DNA of 64,000 bases from Luscinia megarhynchos (Eukaryota > Chordata > Aves > Passeriformes > Turdidae). The notes under the pieces were generated by a model that did not search any database, had not been told where the DNA came from, and saw nothing but the letters and a program-made list of their open reading frames with translations. The position numbers were made by a program, and so were the translations under genes. Location of the stretch: NCBI GenBank assembly GCA_034336665.1, contig JAPFBE010000002.1, positions 5,502,146 through 5,566,145 on the forward strand. The letters are read 5' to 3'. Positions within the stretch are counted from its first letter, which is position 1, and each line of letters begins with the position of its first letter. Of this stretch, positions 24,136-37,579 are shown piece after piece.

Positions 24136-27100
24136 TTCCCATGGTAACTCTTCAGTGCATTTTTTCCTGAGGTTTGAAGGATGCTTTTGGGCTTTGCTGT
24201 GATGGTCTGGTAATATTCATCAGACTCCAAAGTCTTCACATTTTTCTTCATGTTTGGACTGTATTAGTTTCTTAACTCTTTGCTGCTTACATAGATCTGC
24301 TGCATAGAGTACTGCATTTTCTATACTGGCGTTTAAATAAAAGTGAAGGGACATGAGATATAAAATTCATAGCAAAATCAGGCACGTGATTTAAACGTAG
24401 TGTATGCACAGGTGTATGGCAATCTACTCCTTTCCAGTCTAGAGCTCATAACGTTAAGAAGAGCTCCCGTTTGATGTGTGGAACTACATCTAATAGTCCC
24501 TGTGTGTGTTAGGCCTAACTCAGCTTTGAACATCCCAGCCCTTTTACAACAGACAAGCAGAAGAAGGGTAACTCAAAATATAACCTGCATCCCTGAGAGG
24601 AATTTCTCCAAATATTAAAAAAAATTATACAGGTAGCAGTGGTAACTCTGATCCCTTCTGCAAAGCTCTCCAGAACAAGGGACTGAATTACCTCACCACT
24701 GCTGCACTCTGCTACATTTACAGGAATGGACAGTGAGGTTCTGAGGTTGCTCTGGTTTCTTCTAAGAAGTAGGTACATCTGAGGATAGCCCTAGACTTCA
24801 GAGGGATCTAAAACTGGTTCAGAGCTCCTCCTGTCCCTTCTATTTCCCGTCCACGTACAGCTGAGTTAAAGCAGGACATCAGACTCACCATGTAACAGTG
24901 ACCTGAAACCATATTAAGCCCTCTGCCACAGAGCTCCCATCTGAGTAATGAAAACATTGGGACTAGTTGTCCATGTTTTGAAGCTGTGTTTTGAAAACAA
25001 ATTTTCTAGTTTTTTTAAAAGCTCAGAATGCCTAACTATCCAAAAGCTGCAGATAATAGCTTACAGAAACAGTATCAGAGAGAAAAAAGGCATGGTACTG
25101 ATGGATTCTGATTACACACCCATATCCTGGTATGTCTCAGTGCCAGAGGTGCAATTATTCAACATGTTATGATAAATACAAAAAATGGAGATGTGCTGAG
25201 GTAAATATGAAAACTGAACTATATTTTTTCTCACTACTGTAATCCCATGCATTTAGAAAACCCAGATTATTTTTCTCTTTTCTTTCTTATGAAATTTAAC
25301 TTGTTACTGCCATGCTAAAGTTTTCAAGTCACTTGTCCTCAGTGTCCCCATGGCTTCTTTTCTTCTATAATGCTTACACTTTAAACAGCCTTGTAGAATA
25401 AGCAAATCTTGGTATGACTATTAAAAATCAAAATAAGTTATAAATTACTCATATGATAGGCTAGATTCTAAAATAAATTCTGTAAGATTTTTTTGTAATT
25501 GTCCAAACAGCCTCTAAAAATAGTACTGATTGAAAATTTTACATTTTACTTTGTATGGGCAGCTCTGTCACCATAATTCCTACATGCATTTCTACTGAAG
25601 AAAGTGTACAAAAGCAAATAATCTGAGTTCTCAATGCAGAATTTTGTTTTAAGAATGTACAAAATTTGAGAGGGCTAAGGGTATTTATGTTTGGATGGCA
25701 GAAGCTCAGAGTTTTCTGCACTCATGATAATGGGAGAACATTTAAATTCCTGGTGAAGTATGCAAACCACTTGCTAAAAAGGCCATTATGGAAACATTTA
25801 ATAATAGGAACAATGATGTGCATCATCTTTTTTTCAGTGTCAGGACAGAAGCAGCTTTGAGATTTAATTCAGGCCATCTGCAGATTCAGGCAAACCTCAA
25901 TCACTTAACACAGTTCATAGTCAGAAGATAATATTTACAACCCAAGAAACTACAGATGGATTTAAGAGATTTAAATTAGGGAAGTTTTTGACCATTCTGT
26001 ATCAGCTTTGGAATAAAAAGGAAAGCATCTAGAAATTACTCTACTAGAGAATAAAATCACCTAATTGTTTTTTGGGGTTTTTTGTGTATGTGGCTGGGTA
26101 AATTGAGCACTGATTGCTTTAGATTAGTCCTATTCTTTATACCTAGTCTTTTCTCTAGTGGAAATGGATTATGGTAGCATAATTTGCTTTATAAAAGCTC
26201 CTCTTGAAGGATGTACTAATTCTGGACACTATCTATTTAGATCATTCTGGAAGAATACTACGAAATTTAATGGAGAATGATAACCTCATCAAAAATTTTT
26301 GCAGTTTGTTTTCTCAAACATCCCACAGTAAGAGCAATTCTGTGTTATGGTCAACAGAGGAAAGAATTGTAATTATGGCCAGAAAATTATATAGGATTTT
26401 GGATGAGATAATTCTATTGGGTTTCCATAGTAAAGCACTGATTTCATTCATACTACCACTCTGCAGGATGTTTCCACAGGGAAAATTTGAGCTAAAGCAG
26501 AATCTCTACTATCTTCTTCTTGGCCTCTAGTTACTACAGTCTATAACAATTATAAACTGATAAATCACTTGAACGGTTATGACATCTTTCATTGACTACC
26601 AGCACAGTGGTACACACACACATACTGCTTCCGACATTAAATAACTGTCAACTGAATTACCTAAATGATGATTTAGGCTCAGCTAAGCTTTTAAGGACAG
26701 TCTTTTTTTCCCTAAAAAAAGGATGATGGTTGTACTTCTTCGATTCAGATCTTGTTACCCTTTTAAATTCCAATTAATGAGTTTGCTGATTTCACAAGGC
26801 ATTTTTCCCATGCTGACAGAGCAGAATATTGGAGCTGATTCCTGTCATGTAGACCTAGGAGAAGGAAAAGGTATGCCAAGTTTGTAAACCCAAATTCCCC
26901 CTAATGTGTAGACAAGTTTCACATGGCACAGGTACACAAGTGTTCTTCATTCCACATATTTTTACATTCTAAAAAGTTATAAATTATTTCCAGTATTTTG
27001 ATGTATTAATTTTTTGTGCCCTCATGTCCACTCATTAAAAAAAAGTTTAAAAATATAAAAAAATTGACAGTGCTCCAGTAACTGATAGGCAGTCTGAGTG

Positions 27101-28505
27101 ACATAAGTGTATTTGTTTAACTAGCAGCCTTTGCCCCAAAGAGAAATTCTCACTTATGCCAATACAGTTGCAATAATATTTGTAGAGGCTCACTAAAATA
27201 TCTGGAGTTTGGTTATACTTTTTTTTCCTCTTTAAGAAGAGCAAAAAGGCAAAATGATGTAGGTTGGGAATGCAGAGATGGTCAGGATGAACAGGAGTAC
27301 TTGCTAAACCTGGACTAACTAAGGAGACAAATGTTTGCTTCCTGACAAAGATGGTGTCAGTTCTGTTTGCCAACATGCACTGCAGCTATATGTAACCACT
27401 AAAAAAACCACACAGACATTCAAGATCTGCCACTTTTGGAACAGGGACTAGGAAAACTGTATAATCCCGGAGTAAAAAACCACACAGCAGATGGTCTTTT
27501 TTTGCTCATCTCCTGCTCCCTCTCCCCCCCTCCACAAGTGATGCTGACAGTATCTGCTGAGCAGACTGCCAAGGACAACCACATCACTCCATTTAGGCCA
27601 CCTTTTTGGCACACCAGTATTGTTTTAATTTTTCATTTTCTGTTGTCTTATTCTAACTGTGATAAGACCACAAGTTTAATTCTATATAGGAACCCTAATA
27701 CATTTATTTGAGCTGTTAAATGACATTGTAGGAAAAAAAAAAGGAAAGTTGAAATACAGAGTGGAGCAGATGGAGAAAAAAGAAAATGTTCATACTCCAT
27801 GAAGAAAGATTAATGAAGCAGGGAATTTCATTTTTGGAAGGCATTTTTTAATAACATCATTATCATTCAGGTTTGGCTTAAGAAGTATAGCTTCATAATA
27901 AAAGAATGCAGAATGAACTTTGAAGTATCTGATTTTCCATGCTGAAAAGGAGAAGCAAGCCTATTTTTGACTCAATGTATGTTCTCTCAATGCCTACATT
28001 CAAAGTGGTATCTTTGCTCTTTTCTGTACTGCCTGGACATTATAGGCCATGGCTCAATAACTGATTTCGTTATTACCAGATGAGTCCAGTTTTGCCTTCC
28101 AGTTAGACATTGAAATCCTATTTGACTATATCTCAAAAAGCAAATCAGAAAGAGACTATCCCTATATGTTGGGAATACCAGCGTATCTTATTCTTTAGAT
28201 ATCAAATATAAACCTTTGCTTAGAAATACTCTCATGAAGCCAATTATCCTTTGTCTCAATGACAAAGGAAGTCTTAGTTTGATAGCAGAGATATCTCTAC
28301 CTCAAAAACATGAAAAGTAGTGCTTAGAGAATGCATTTTTCTCTATGTCATACAGACTATAAATGTATATTTCTCTTCTGTTCCAAAGTTACTTTCATTT
28401 ATGTTTAAGTGTTAAAATTTTTTGCAGATTAAGTATATTTGTCCTACAAATTATGCCGTGACATCCTGATGATTTAAGGAAAGGGACAAGGGTGCTGAGG
28501 TGTCT

Positions 28506-28617
28506 AAAGAAACTGAGGAGAGAACAGTATTTAAACTCTAAAAGGTTTCTGGATAATCTAAAAAGAAACTGAGGAGAGAACAGTATTTAAACTCTAAAAG
28601 GTTTCTGGATAATCTAA
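28506..28617. repeat. Perfect 56-bp tandem duplication
   Basis: Bases 28506-28561 are repeated exactly at 28562-28617. Each unit begins AAAGAAACTGAGGAGAGAAC and ends GGATAATCTAA. With no mismatch over 56 bases, the duplication is recent or homogenised, or is an assembly artefact. The unit is non-coding. Confidence 0.95.
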
Positions 28618-30660
28618 AATATATTCCTTCGAATGATTATATTTATATCCCTCATAAGACTAAGGCAATATTCTAAAACTGTTGCTCCTTACTGAATTCT
28701 GAAATAAACTCTTTGGCTGACAAACTGTACAATTTTCAGTGACATTTACCAGAAAGAGCTATATTCAACTTCACCTTAAGCAAAGAATACTTAATACACT
28801 TTCATTTATAAATAGCAGATTAGCCCCTCTCTCCTCCCTAGATTGCCTTCCTCTTCTCCTGTTCCTGTAAAATATTTCTCCCAGTCACAGAGATTTTGCT
28901 CTCACAGGAAACAAACTAAAATGCATACCACACAGAAACAGAATAAACAAAAGACAAGTCCACAAGAGAAAGCTGCTAGGACACTGGATGAAATATTTTC
29001 CCATGAATCTAAAAAAGATAACAGGCACTTACTTATATGTCTCCTTTCATCCCTGAAAGCCTTAAAGTTAATTCATGGTTTCATAACTACAATAAAGTAA
29101 CCATGCAGAGATTAAAATCAGGGCCTATTTTTATTTGGATATCAACAGTATGAATCCCACCCAGGTCTTTCTAAAAGCAGCCTTGGCTGACACTCCAAAA
29201 TGCTTCCTCAAGTTCATCTTCAGCCAAATAAGAAGTGGTCTGGAAAGGATTCATCCTTTTAGTGTACACAGAAGATCCTCATCTTGGATCTATAAACCAA
29301 GTCTTTAAATTCCATTGTAATTACTTTGCAGTCATAAATAGAGCACACTATTTGTGGCATCCCAGCTGGCTTTTTAGACAAGGTGCACATATCTTAAAAC
29401 AGAACATTCAAGAAAAAATGGGGTCAGTAACAGAGACAGTGACAGAGACAGTGACTGTGATAATATATGAATACTCAAAAAGCAAACAAGAAAGAAAGGA
29501 AAAGAAAGAGAGTAACCTTTTTTTTTTTTTTTTTTAAGATAAAGTAACAGCCAAAAAAATTTTTCTTTATTGAAGAACATTTTCTTGGAAGCTGGATTCC
29601 TACACTAAAGGTTTGCTTTCAAGTAAGATGGGCTTGGTAAAAATGAAGGTTATAAAGGAGCAAAGTCCTTTAATCCCTTAACTCTTGAGACATGATGACT
29701 TAATAACAGTCTTACACAAATAACTGAACTCTTCACTCTGAATTTAACAATCAAACCAAAACACTATTTTCCCTGAGAGATACATTTTTGTAGAGACAGT
29801 CATGGAAATTCAAGACCATGGCTAGGGTTAATGCTTGTTAAAGATTTCCCTGTAGATTACAAGTCATTCATAGTGCCTCTGATATCTATAAATGGCTAGC
29901 TTCCATGGATATACATGGAATGGCCACAAGGACTTCAGTTTAAAGCTGGGATAAAATTATTTCCATAGAGTTTGTCTGCCAGGGGTTTCCCGTGACCCAC
30001 AGCATTTGCTGGCTCCTCTGTGGAACAGTTAATGACATGATCATCAGTGAGACAGCCAACAGTGCAGATTTCTCTTTATGAACTTAGTACAAAACGGACA
30101 TTCAATAGGCCTTTTAACATGCCCAATTAGTGCACTGATTTCTAAAGCATTAAAGAAACATTGCCTAGAATTTTCATATACTCAGCAGTAAGACATCACT
30201 GAAAAGAGTGGATTATTGGAGCATACAGACATTTTTGGTAATATCATCCAATTCAGTATCTAGTCTCCAACACCAGTCTTATGCACATGCTGTGGAAATA
30301 GTAGCTACTAAGTAAGGATACAGATATCACTACTGCCTGCAGTGGTAATCTCTTAACACTAAAAAATACATCAGCTATCTCTGTACTGATGCTATGTATC
30401 ATTTCAATAGTAGATTACAAATGAAGAGGGTTTTTTTAAGAACTAAGTTTCCAGTACAGAAAAATGCAGTCAAACTGATTGGTAGAATATATTCTGGGTA
30501 ATGGTAAAAAAAGAAATACAGGAATTGTCTGAATGGAGCTTACAAGTATACAGGACAGCATTATGTATTGTCAGCAGAAACATCAGCAGCACAAGACTGA
30601 AAGGACTGGAACTCTAGGAAGCAAAGTAAAACAGCAAAGACATTACATGATTTTTAAGTT
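28618..30660. other. AT-rich DNA with no recognised gene
   Basis: Apart from the short 12-bp repeat and poly-T at 29425-29536, listed separately, I see nothing assignable. The short frames, including the 85- and 100-codon ones on the + strand, have no recognisable motif. Confidence 0.4.
29425..29536. repeat. 12-bp minisatellite, purine tract and T19
   Basis: Three 12-bp units occur in succession: CAGTAACAGAGA, CAGTGACAGAGA, CAGTGACTGTGA (29425-29460). After a short spacer comes an A/G-rich stretch (about 29478-29512) and a run of 19 T bases (29518-29536). Adjacent purine and T tracts could pair as a hairpin. The open frames over it, such as the S/L-alternating minus-strand frame, are artefacts. 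Confidence 0.8.
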
Positions 30661-30720
30661 AAAAAAAGCCCACAAACCAAACAGGCACAAAACACAAAGC
30701 AAAACCAACCCCAAACTAAC
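30661..30720. repeat. A/C-rich low-complexity tract
   Basis: The + strand is almost entirely A and C, with CCACAAACCAAACAGGCAC and AAAACCAACCCCAAAC-like runs. It is the complement type of the T/G-rich tracts elsewhere. It lies immediately upstream of a CR1 3' end but is not part of a CR1 sequence I know. Confidence 0.7.
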
Positions 30721-30744
30721 TGCAAAGGGCAAGCTAGCAATCTG

Positions 30745-31000
30745 CTTCCTATATCCACAGTGACAAGAAGTGACAGGCTTAAGAGCAGAAGTTTTTTAAA
30801 CCTTAGCAAAAAATACCCAAGAGTACGTGTAGTGCAGCTCTGTAATAGGTTGCCTGGGGGCCCTTACAGAATATCTGTGAAGCTTTGGAATAGGTTAGAC
30901 AAACATCTGTCAGGATTAGCTCATGCTGCCTTGAGGCAGGGTGATGAACTAGATGCTCTCTTGTGCTCCCTTTTAACCCTAAAATTCTATCATTATTAGG
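30745..31000 (+). mobile_element. CR1 LINE 3' end, sense orientation, old copy
   Basis: The diagnostic segment is TTAGACAAACATCTGTCAGG, followed by CTGCCTTGAGGCAGGGTGAT, GAACTAGATGCTCTCTTGTG and a terminal AATTCTATCATTATT. This matches the CR1 3' end that normally reads 'acatctgtcagggatg ... cctgccttgagcagggggttggactagatgacctcttg ... attctatgatt'. The open frame across it (79 codons) includes VVQLCNRLPGG, a decayed cousin of the CR1 C-terminal end. The copy is diverged and inactive. The left edge is approximate. Confidence 0.85.
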
Positions 31001-34000
31001 AAAAAGCTACACAATTCCATGGTAGTTGACAGAGAACATCTCAGTTCACTAGGAAAACAAGGCCAGTGATTAAAAAAAGCAGTAGTCTACCACTGAATAA
31101 AAATAGGAATTTTTTAATAATGCTGGAAACAAGTTTCAACATTTTTATATTCTTCAGTATCAAAGAAGAAATATCTGCTTTTGTTATGATTTCAGGTATC
31201 TAGTTTATGCAAATAAACAAAGTTCCTCAGGGAGAAAGAGAGTCTCCCTCTAAACCTCATTTTCTTGTGAATGGATGTTGAAAGGTAAGAGATAAAGAAG
31301 GATTTTTGCAAGGTGTGGAACACCTATAAGGAGGCCCTACACCTGATGGGACTCAGTTGTTCAAGCACAGATCTTCACTCTGTAAATGACTCCTGTGCAG
31401 AGATCATACCATGAACTGCATGAGATCTTTAACCAGAAGCTGTACAACCACATTTGTCATGGACCAAGAAGCAGGTATGTCACTACATGAACTCACCAGG
31501 AGTGAGACTGAGAATGTGTCATCCTGCACCTGGTGTGCATACCACCCTAAATCTGTGCTGGCTCAGGATTCCCTTGGCTCTCAACTCTACTGAGGTAAGG
31601 AAAAAAAGTGATGGAAAGAGGCTTACATCAGATTTGCTATTCCCAGCTAAATATTTTTCTACCTTGTTACATATGTTCAATTTCAGGTCATCATTAAGCA
31701 GTATTTGAGCTAGAAAATAACTTGACAAAGTCCTGCACAATACTAAGGCCTAAATTCTCTTTAATTTTTATTTTCTTCTTTTCTATAAATTGGAATAGTT
31801 CCACCCAAGCAAAACCAAGGGTATAGAAGTGTGGTGACTCACCTGATACACGGCAGAGATATGATTTAAACTTCCCATATTCTACATGTTTACTTCTCAT
31901 GTTGCATCAGCTACCATTCTATTCAAATAGCTGTTTCTCCCAAACGAAACTTGTAATGCCCTTACTGAAAGCAGAAACGATTTCCAGTTTACCATCCTTT
32001 CAAATGTATGCTCCTGTTAAGAGCAGCTTTCAAAAAACTCAACATTTTTAAGTCAGATTCATACCTAAATATTTTTGTCAAATTACACAGAATTTATGGT
32101 TTGGTTCCTGTTCTATGCAGCATAAAAATAACACCTGTAAGAAGAAGTGTTTTGAAGTCTTTCCCAAGTGCTGGAATGGACTGGCAGCCCTGCTGCCCCA
32201 CTTCTACACAGTGCCCCTGTAAGAATGCCCTGCCAACTTTCAAAGACATTCCAGGGCGGGTGTTAATGAAAAGCAGCAAAGCCTACTCTGGCTCCTCATC
32301 CTCCAGGAAGAAGGGCAATAACAATGAGTGGGACAGAAAACCCATGACAACCCAAAGGAAAGTCAGAGAGCTCAAGAGAAACACAGAAATATGGTTTGTA
32401 GGTTTTTTTCCTTTGTCCTCTTTCCAGTTCTCCCTCTCCAAGTTTATTGCTTGTAAAACTGCGTGAAAAGAATGTATCCAAAAATTTCAGGTCAATTAGC
32501 GCACATTTGGATTAGCCCAGAACTCCTGCAAACCCACCCTAAAGAATCCCCAAATAATTTCTCTTCCTTCCCATTCATTCCCTTCTAGGATAGCACCACT
32601 GCTTCTCACGGGAAGTACAGGAAGTGGTTAACACAGGACAAATGCTTGCCGACACCCTGTGCCATTCCAGAATCAGCAGAATAAAACTACGTTGGATACA
32701 AGGCTTGTTTTAGATCGATATAATCAAACAGTTAATGTTTACAAATACTACCTATGCATTAATAACATTACTTAGGGCACGCAGTTGCTTTTTGATTTTT
32801 TTAAATTATATTTTGCAAACATATTTCAAAAGGCTACTATCTATGTGAGAAAGATAGCACCAGCAGCTGGGCTCCAGCACTGTATCAGATTTGCTGGAGG
32901 AATAAAGATCTATCAACACCTTAGAAGACAAGGGACAGCCTCCTGAAATGCAGGTAGGCTTCACAAAATGTCACCACATTAACCCTCCACCCACTGCTTA
33001 GAGCTATGATGCGAACACAAACACGGGAGGCTCTCATTTTTGTCTCACGCCTATGCTAAGCCTTCTTAAATTGCAAACACAGCTGGTTATAGTGTGCAAC
33101 TTTCACCAACTGACAAGGCTGGCATCCCTCGATGTAACAGAGAAATGTACTGAGGTTTCAATGTCACACTAATAGAGCTAAATCGGAGCTACTATGACTG
33201 TCAATGACGTTATCCTAATAACTTCTCACCCTAGACATATAAATGGCTCCTGAAGAACATAACTTATCTGAGCACTAAGTTGAACAGGGTTTAAATAGCA
33301 TAATTAAAGATAATATGAATCTATTCATGTTAAATATACTGAAATACTTCAGATACTAGAATAAATACAGTCAAATCTCTGGGGAGGGATTAGTGTGATA
33401 AAGATGACTACAGTTCCACTGCTTAGTTTTGTCATGTAGATGCTCCCTGTAGACACTGCAGTGAGATAATTTTTCTAAAATAGAAAATTAAGTTCTCTTT
33501 CAAAGGCAGGCAATCCGAAGCTTAAGAAAACAAGATCTTATTCAATCTTGTGAAAAACGGAAGGCTAAGACCGCCAAATGTAAAGTGGTGTTGAATAGCA
33601 TTCACACTCGTCCAATTTGGATTCTTGATGTCAACTGTAGTGCCTTGGGTGGTAATACACAACCTATGCACTGAATTACAAAACCATAACTTCTGTAATG
33701 TGCTTAATGTAGGTAAATAATTATAGGTTTTTGAATCATGTACATTAAAAACAGAGTAACACAAATACTACTTTACACTGGTAAGCAAAGCCATGTGTTC
33801 TAGAAAGTGGCTCAAAAGCCATCATAATAAGAACATATAAATTGATATATTAAGATTTTTGAAATTTATTCAAGTCACATTGGAGTATCTTGGTAATATC
33901 TTATGTCAAATATCTAGTAATACCAACTAGTAAAATAAATAATCTCTGAGACTTAGCATGAGAAAAATCACCAGATGGTTAACTGACAAGCTTTTTAAAG

Positions 34001-37000
34001 AAAATTCAGATAAATATAGCCCAAGAAAATTAATTTTCATTGGATTTACCATACATTGCAGATGTGGCCCTACCTGCATTGAAGTTGTTAAAAAAATAAA
34101 CTTAGCTTAGAGATGGCCAAAGAGCTAGTAGGTAGTGATAAACATATGCAACATACAACTGGAATAGGATTAATACTGCTGAAATTGCAAACAATTCCTA
34201 AATGAATTAATTCAGGTGTGTAATTAAAAAAGTAAGAAATTTTAGTTTCTACAAAAATATGACTGAAATACTTACAATGGTGTTAAAAATTCCTCTGCCT
34301 GGGTTACTGATTCTCCATTACTTCATCCTGCACTTCTGTAGTCAATCAAATCAGAACTGAGACCTACAGGAATGCAGAAATACCAAGATTCAGTGAGAAA
34401 TTTATACTTTTTTTTTTTGCTTTACCTAGAAGCAGTATACTATACTGGTGACGTTGAAACATCCAAAACGAAATTAATTTCCTAAGAACAGAGGAAAAGA
34501 CTGAACCTGGACAAATACCAAGCTATAAAATTTTAGTTCAGCAGTCTTTATTTTTGAGAAATCATTCAATGAACTTCAGAAGCTTTTATAAAACTTTAAC
34601 TTCAGACACCCACTGTCATAATATTGTAGCTACACTATGCTAAGTTTTAACATACTGTGTTGTGTGAAAAATATGAATAGTTTACATCTCATTAAGGGAA
34701 AAAGTATTCCTGAGTTAAGTCTTAAAGCTGAATGAAGACAAGAACAAATAAGCCCAAATTATGGGATATGTATAGAGTTTTCACTGGTTACAAAAATGAC
34801 ACTGAGAATAGTCTTCATATTCTGCTCTACTAAAGAATTACTAAAATGTAATTTACAAGATCCATTTCAGCACATCTTACTCCACTTTAAGAAATAAAGA
34901 AAATGTTAGCAGAGAAAACAAATATTAGTACTCTATTTCTATACAAACTATGCATATTGCATATTGCAATGTAGCCAAACTCAAACATTAAATATTATTG
35001 CTTTCATTATTTATTTACAGATCTGACAGAACCTTCTTACATTATACTCACCCTACATGGCATTTCATCTACAATATACACTGTATAAAGAATATGTAAG
35101 GATAGAGAAACATTTCTCCTTAACTTTGATTTGTTGGTTTTGTGGTTTTTTTTTTCAGAGAGCAACACAACTTTATAAAATGAAAAGTGGTGGGGAGATT
35201 ACCAGAAATTCTGTATTTTATTTTTTTTTTCTGCAAGAGAGAATAGGAAAATCTTTGGTATTTTCATGAGGTCACCGGAAATACTGCAGTAGTGAATAGG
35301 TCTTCAATAGGTGACTGCTGCATTGTGGTCATTACTTGGGAATGGTTCTGGATTATCATCTTATTTTTCTTGGCTCTAATTTAAAGATACCTTTTTCAGT
35401 CGGTGGAAAAATAATGCTCCTTCTTTAGTTCTAAGAAGAGCAGCCTAAGGCTGGAATGCTCTAAAGAAACCCAAGCTTTTGTAAAATGATGTCATATGCC
35501 AACTGTGCCAGGCAAATGTTTAGTAATAGCTAAAGCATTCTATAATTAAAACAAGTCCCTTGTTAAAAGAGGCTGAAAGTGATCAAAGCTCTTTTGTCTG
35601 TTCAGACACTAGATAGATGTGAAAAGAGTTTTGCTTAGTGAGGATGGTGCTGTGGTTTCTTTCTCCATTGTAAGCAGCAACAGAGTGCATCAAGAACTAT
35701 CCCTATTTGCAAAGAAACTTATAAAAATGATACAGCAAAATGAAACAAAAGGGGCATTCAGCATAAAACAGACAGGTATTTCTTGCCCCTGTAAGACACA
35801 GAGTGGAGCCTTAAATATCTGAAACTATAATTTAATAGTTGAAAGGCAATAAAGCAGAGATATTTCGACAGTACTGCCAACAAATTGTCCACTCAAGCTG
35901 AAGGGACCATTTGATAACCAGAAGTGATTTGATTCGGCATGTGGCCCACGATTATTCCTTTACAGTATTGTGTTACTAAAACATTTCCTGTTTACCAAAA
36001 AAAGTATATGTAAGAAAATATTTTGAAGATAAAGTATTTCACTGATTGAAACATTCTTCAGCTTGCCTCTGACTTTTTTCCTGCTCTTATGCCTGAAACT
36101 GCCTTAAAGGTTATTCAAAAATGGCTATTCAAATGCACCTTAGAAAGTGAGGAAACAAAATTTCTCATCTAAAAATACACCTTAGTACAACTTTCTTATG
36201 CCACACTTGTGTTTTCTTCTTTGACTTGGAGAGGTACAAATAAAACAAGAGGCAGACAATTCCAAAACCAGTCCTGGATATATTTGCTAGATATACCTGG
36301 CAATTTTAAATTGAAGCCTTTTCTCCCAACATTTCCTTTACACTCTTAAGCAACAGAAAGCAAACATAACTGTACCCACAGCATTCAGCACACTTTTTAA
36401 AACTTCCCTGACCCAGAGTAGCAAAGGACAAGGGTGCACATCAGCATTAACAGGGAAGTTATACATGCTCAAGTTTAGAAAAATGGTTTGAGAGAAGCTG
36501 ATTAATGCTAAACTCTATTCTGGATATTTGCCTCTGTGGAACTAAAGCTTCATCATAAGAAGACATGAAGACAAATCTGCTCCTTTCCACCACACAGTAT
36601 TAGGACAAAAATAAGTCTGAATCAACCTTCTGACCAAGTGAGGATACTGCTCACACTCAATAATATGTTCAGTATGCAAGAACTTAACTCCTTGTAAAAT
36701 TTCATACCCTTGTTCCAAATTCTTGCCACTTTTCCATCAAATGCTCAATGAAAATACAATACTAAATTAATGTAAACAGTGTATTTCTAATACACAACTT
36801 TAGCTGTGACCAATTAATATCATAAATCATTTTTCACAACACAACATAACAGATAAAATTTCAGGTGACAATTCTTAGTTTCTGTTCGAACAATGTAAAG
36901 CGTGAGATGAAATTTTGAGTTGTCTTCTGCAGTAAGGCAAAGTCAAATGTTTAATTGTAATTTTTAAAGACTTTAGTCATGTTGTCCCTAAGAGAAACAA

Positions 37001-37560
37001 AACAACTGATCCATGAATTGTGAACAAGAATTTCCAAGATTAAGAAAACTTCCAAATGGATCTACTTATCGTCCATCTGAAAAATGTAAATCATTCAAGG
37101 TAAAACTTACAACGTAGGTCTTCAGATTTATTTTTTTTTACCTATCTTCACTCTACAACCTTTCCCACTACAAATTATCTGCAATCACATAAAACTTCAT
37201 TCCTCCATTCAAAATCATTCTTTTTTTCCAATAGTCAGTGCTACATAAATAGACCATAGTCTTCCAAATACCTTTTTATATCCTAGCCCATATTCTACTT
37301 TGGAAAAAAACAACCAACCAATTGAACCACACATAGGAAAAACATCAAACCATATTACACAGACAAGTCTTCTGAAAACAGGCCTTTTAGGGTGTTTCTA
37401 GACATACTATATTTTTCCAGATCTTCTATGCCCACTAATGCAATTTACTCTTGGAAGGAATTTGACCTGTCTCTAAAATGCTTCATTACTTAAAAGCAAG
37501 TATAATGATACCTGACTTCCTGGAACTGTTTCAAAATGTTTTCATTCTAGGTTTTTTTGG

Positions 37561-37579
37561 TTTTTTTTTTTTTTTTTTT
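37561..37579. repeat. T19 homopolymer
   Basis: Nineteen consecutive T bases follow a shorter T7GG run. It is a simple repeat with no associated element that I can see. Confidence 0.85.

Larger units (their letters stand above)
16091..28505. other. AT-rich DNA with no recognised gene
   Basis: I see no certain exon or interspersed repeat. Two less AT-rich patches carry open frames I cannot assign: 16531-16845 (minus, 104 codons) and 19385-19726 (plus, 113 codons). A plus-strand frame of 108 codons at 26204-26530 lies in AT-rich DNA and is probably chance. An A22 run is at 21565-21586, and a T14 run near 22535-22548 follows a 7-bp GCCTCCA/TGGAGGC hairpin. T/G-rich patches lie near 21776-21810, 24060-24135 and 26068-26100. 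Confidence 0.4.

Noticed and set aside
26204..26530. A 108-codon plus-strand frame
   Set aside because: It lies in AT-rich DNA, has no recognisable motif and no splice or promoter context.
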